NCBI GenBank assembly: GCA_030408475.1
Contig: JAUHQG010000042.1
Coordinates: 1-60,898, forward strand
DNA from: Candidatus Amphrikana amoebophyrae
GTDB taxonomy: Bacteria > Chlamydiota > Chlamydiia > Chlamydiales > JACRBE01
Direction of reading: 5' to 3'
DNA length: 60,898 nt
Numbering within the stretch: the stretch's first letter is position 1; each line of letters starts with the position of its first letter. Under the pieces are notes generated by a model, which was given only the letters and a program-made list of their open reading frames with translations, was not told the DNA's origin and searched no databases. Shown here one piece after another: positions 60,893-60,898 of the stretch. Both the position numbers and the translations under genes were made by a program.

Positions 60893-60898
60893 GAGAAA

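Overview
The window is AT-rich bacterial chromosome that I read as a member of the Chlamydiota outside the genus Chlamydia. The main evidence is gene order known from Chlamydia: PBP2, rpsB, tsf, frr and mcsA/mcsB lie close together; mnmE, nth, psd and secA are adjacent; and lipA/lpdA, pepP/mutL and ruvC/ruvA are paired. The very long PBP2, the long-form IspG and the psd variant also fit. A class III cyclase, an orphan histidine kinase, a CDP-ribitol enzyme and a polysaccharide-export locus point to an environmental, amoeba-type chlamydia rather than a reduced Chlamydiaceae pathogen. The family assignment is inference.

Layout. 0-8 kb: a secreted Pro/Ser-rich protein, mcsA-mcsB, a NUDIX/CDP-ribitol operon, tRNA-Lys and tRNA-Glu, then frr-tsf-rpsB on the minus strand. 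Compared with Chlamydia, pyrH is missing between tsf and frr, and ompA is missing between rpsB and PBP2. The ompA position holds a small unknown gene, a 29-bp perfect palindrome, a 165-bp stem-loop element and tRNA-Gly. 8-16.4 kb: PBP2, then a surface-polysaccharide locus (GT90 glycosyltransferase, Wzz/Wzc-like protein, Wza-like lipoprotein, UDP-hexuronate epimerase). 16.4-24.2 kb: nnr, gpsA, two GT9/heptosyltransferase genes, ruvC-ruvA, and a membrane-protein gene split by one in-frame TGA. 24.3-40.3 kb: mnmE-nth, psd, secA, several small membrane-anchored unknowns (candidate inclusion or secreted proteins), lipA-lpdA, an ABC-2 exporter and a 41-codon leader-like ORF. 40.5-43.6 kb: glgC and a metallophosphoesterase separated by a decayed IS200/IS605 element. 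43.6-60.9 kb: pseudopilin genes around an OPT transporter, a PAS histidine kinase, a HAMP-adenylate cyclase, pepP-mutL, pepF, ispG and an unknown membrane-anchored protein, ending in a strong hairpin.

How the genes fit together. Many genes serve the cell envelope: PBP2, polysaccharide export, heptosyltransferases, psd, gpsA, ispG, an ABC-2 exporter and pseudopilins. The rest are mostly housekeeping (translation, lipoylation, DNA repair, glycogen). The strongest non-gene signal is a dispersed palindrome with core arm AATGTAAAGC. It has three near-perfect copies and one half copy; one copy lies in frame inside an ABC permease gene and another supplies a stop codon. Several other intergenic regions contain long branched inverted repeats.
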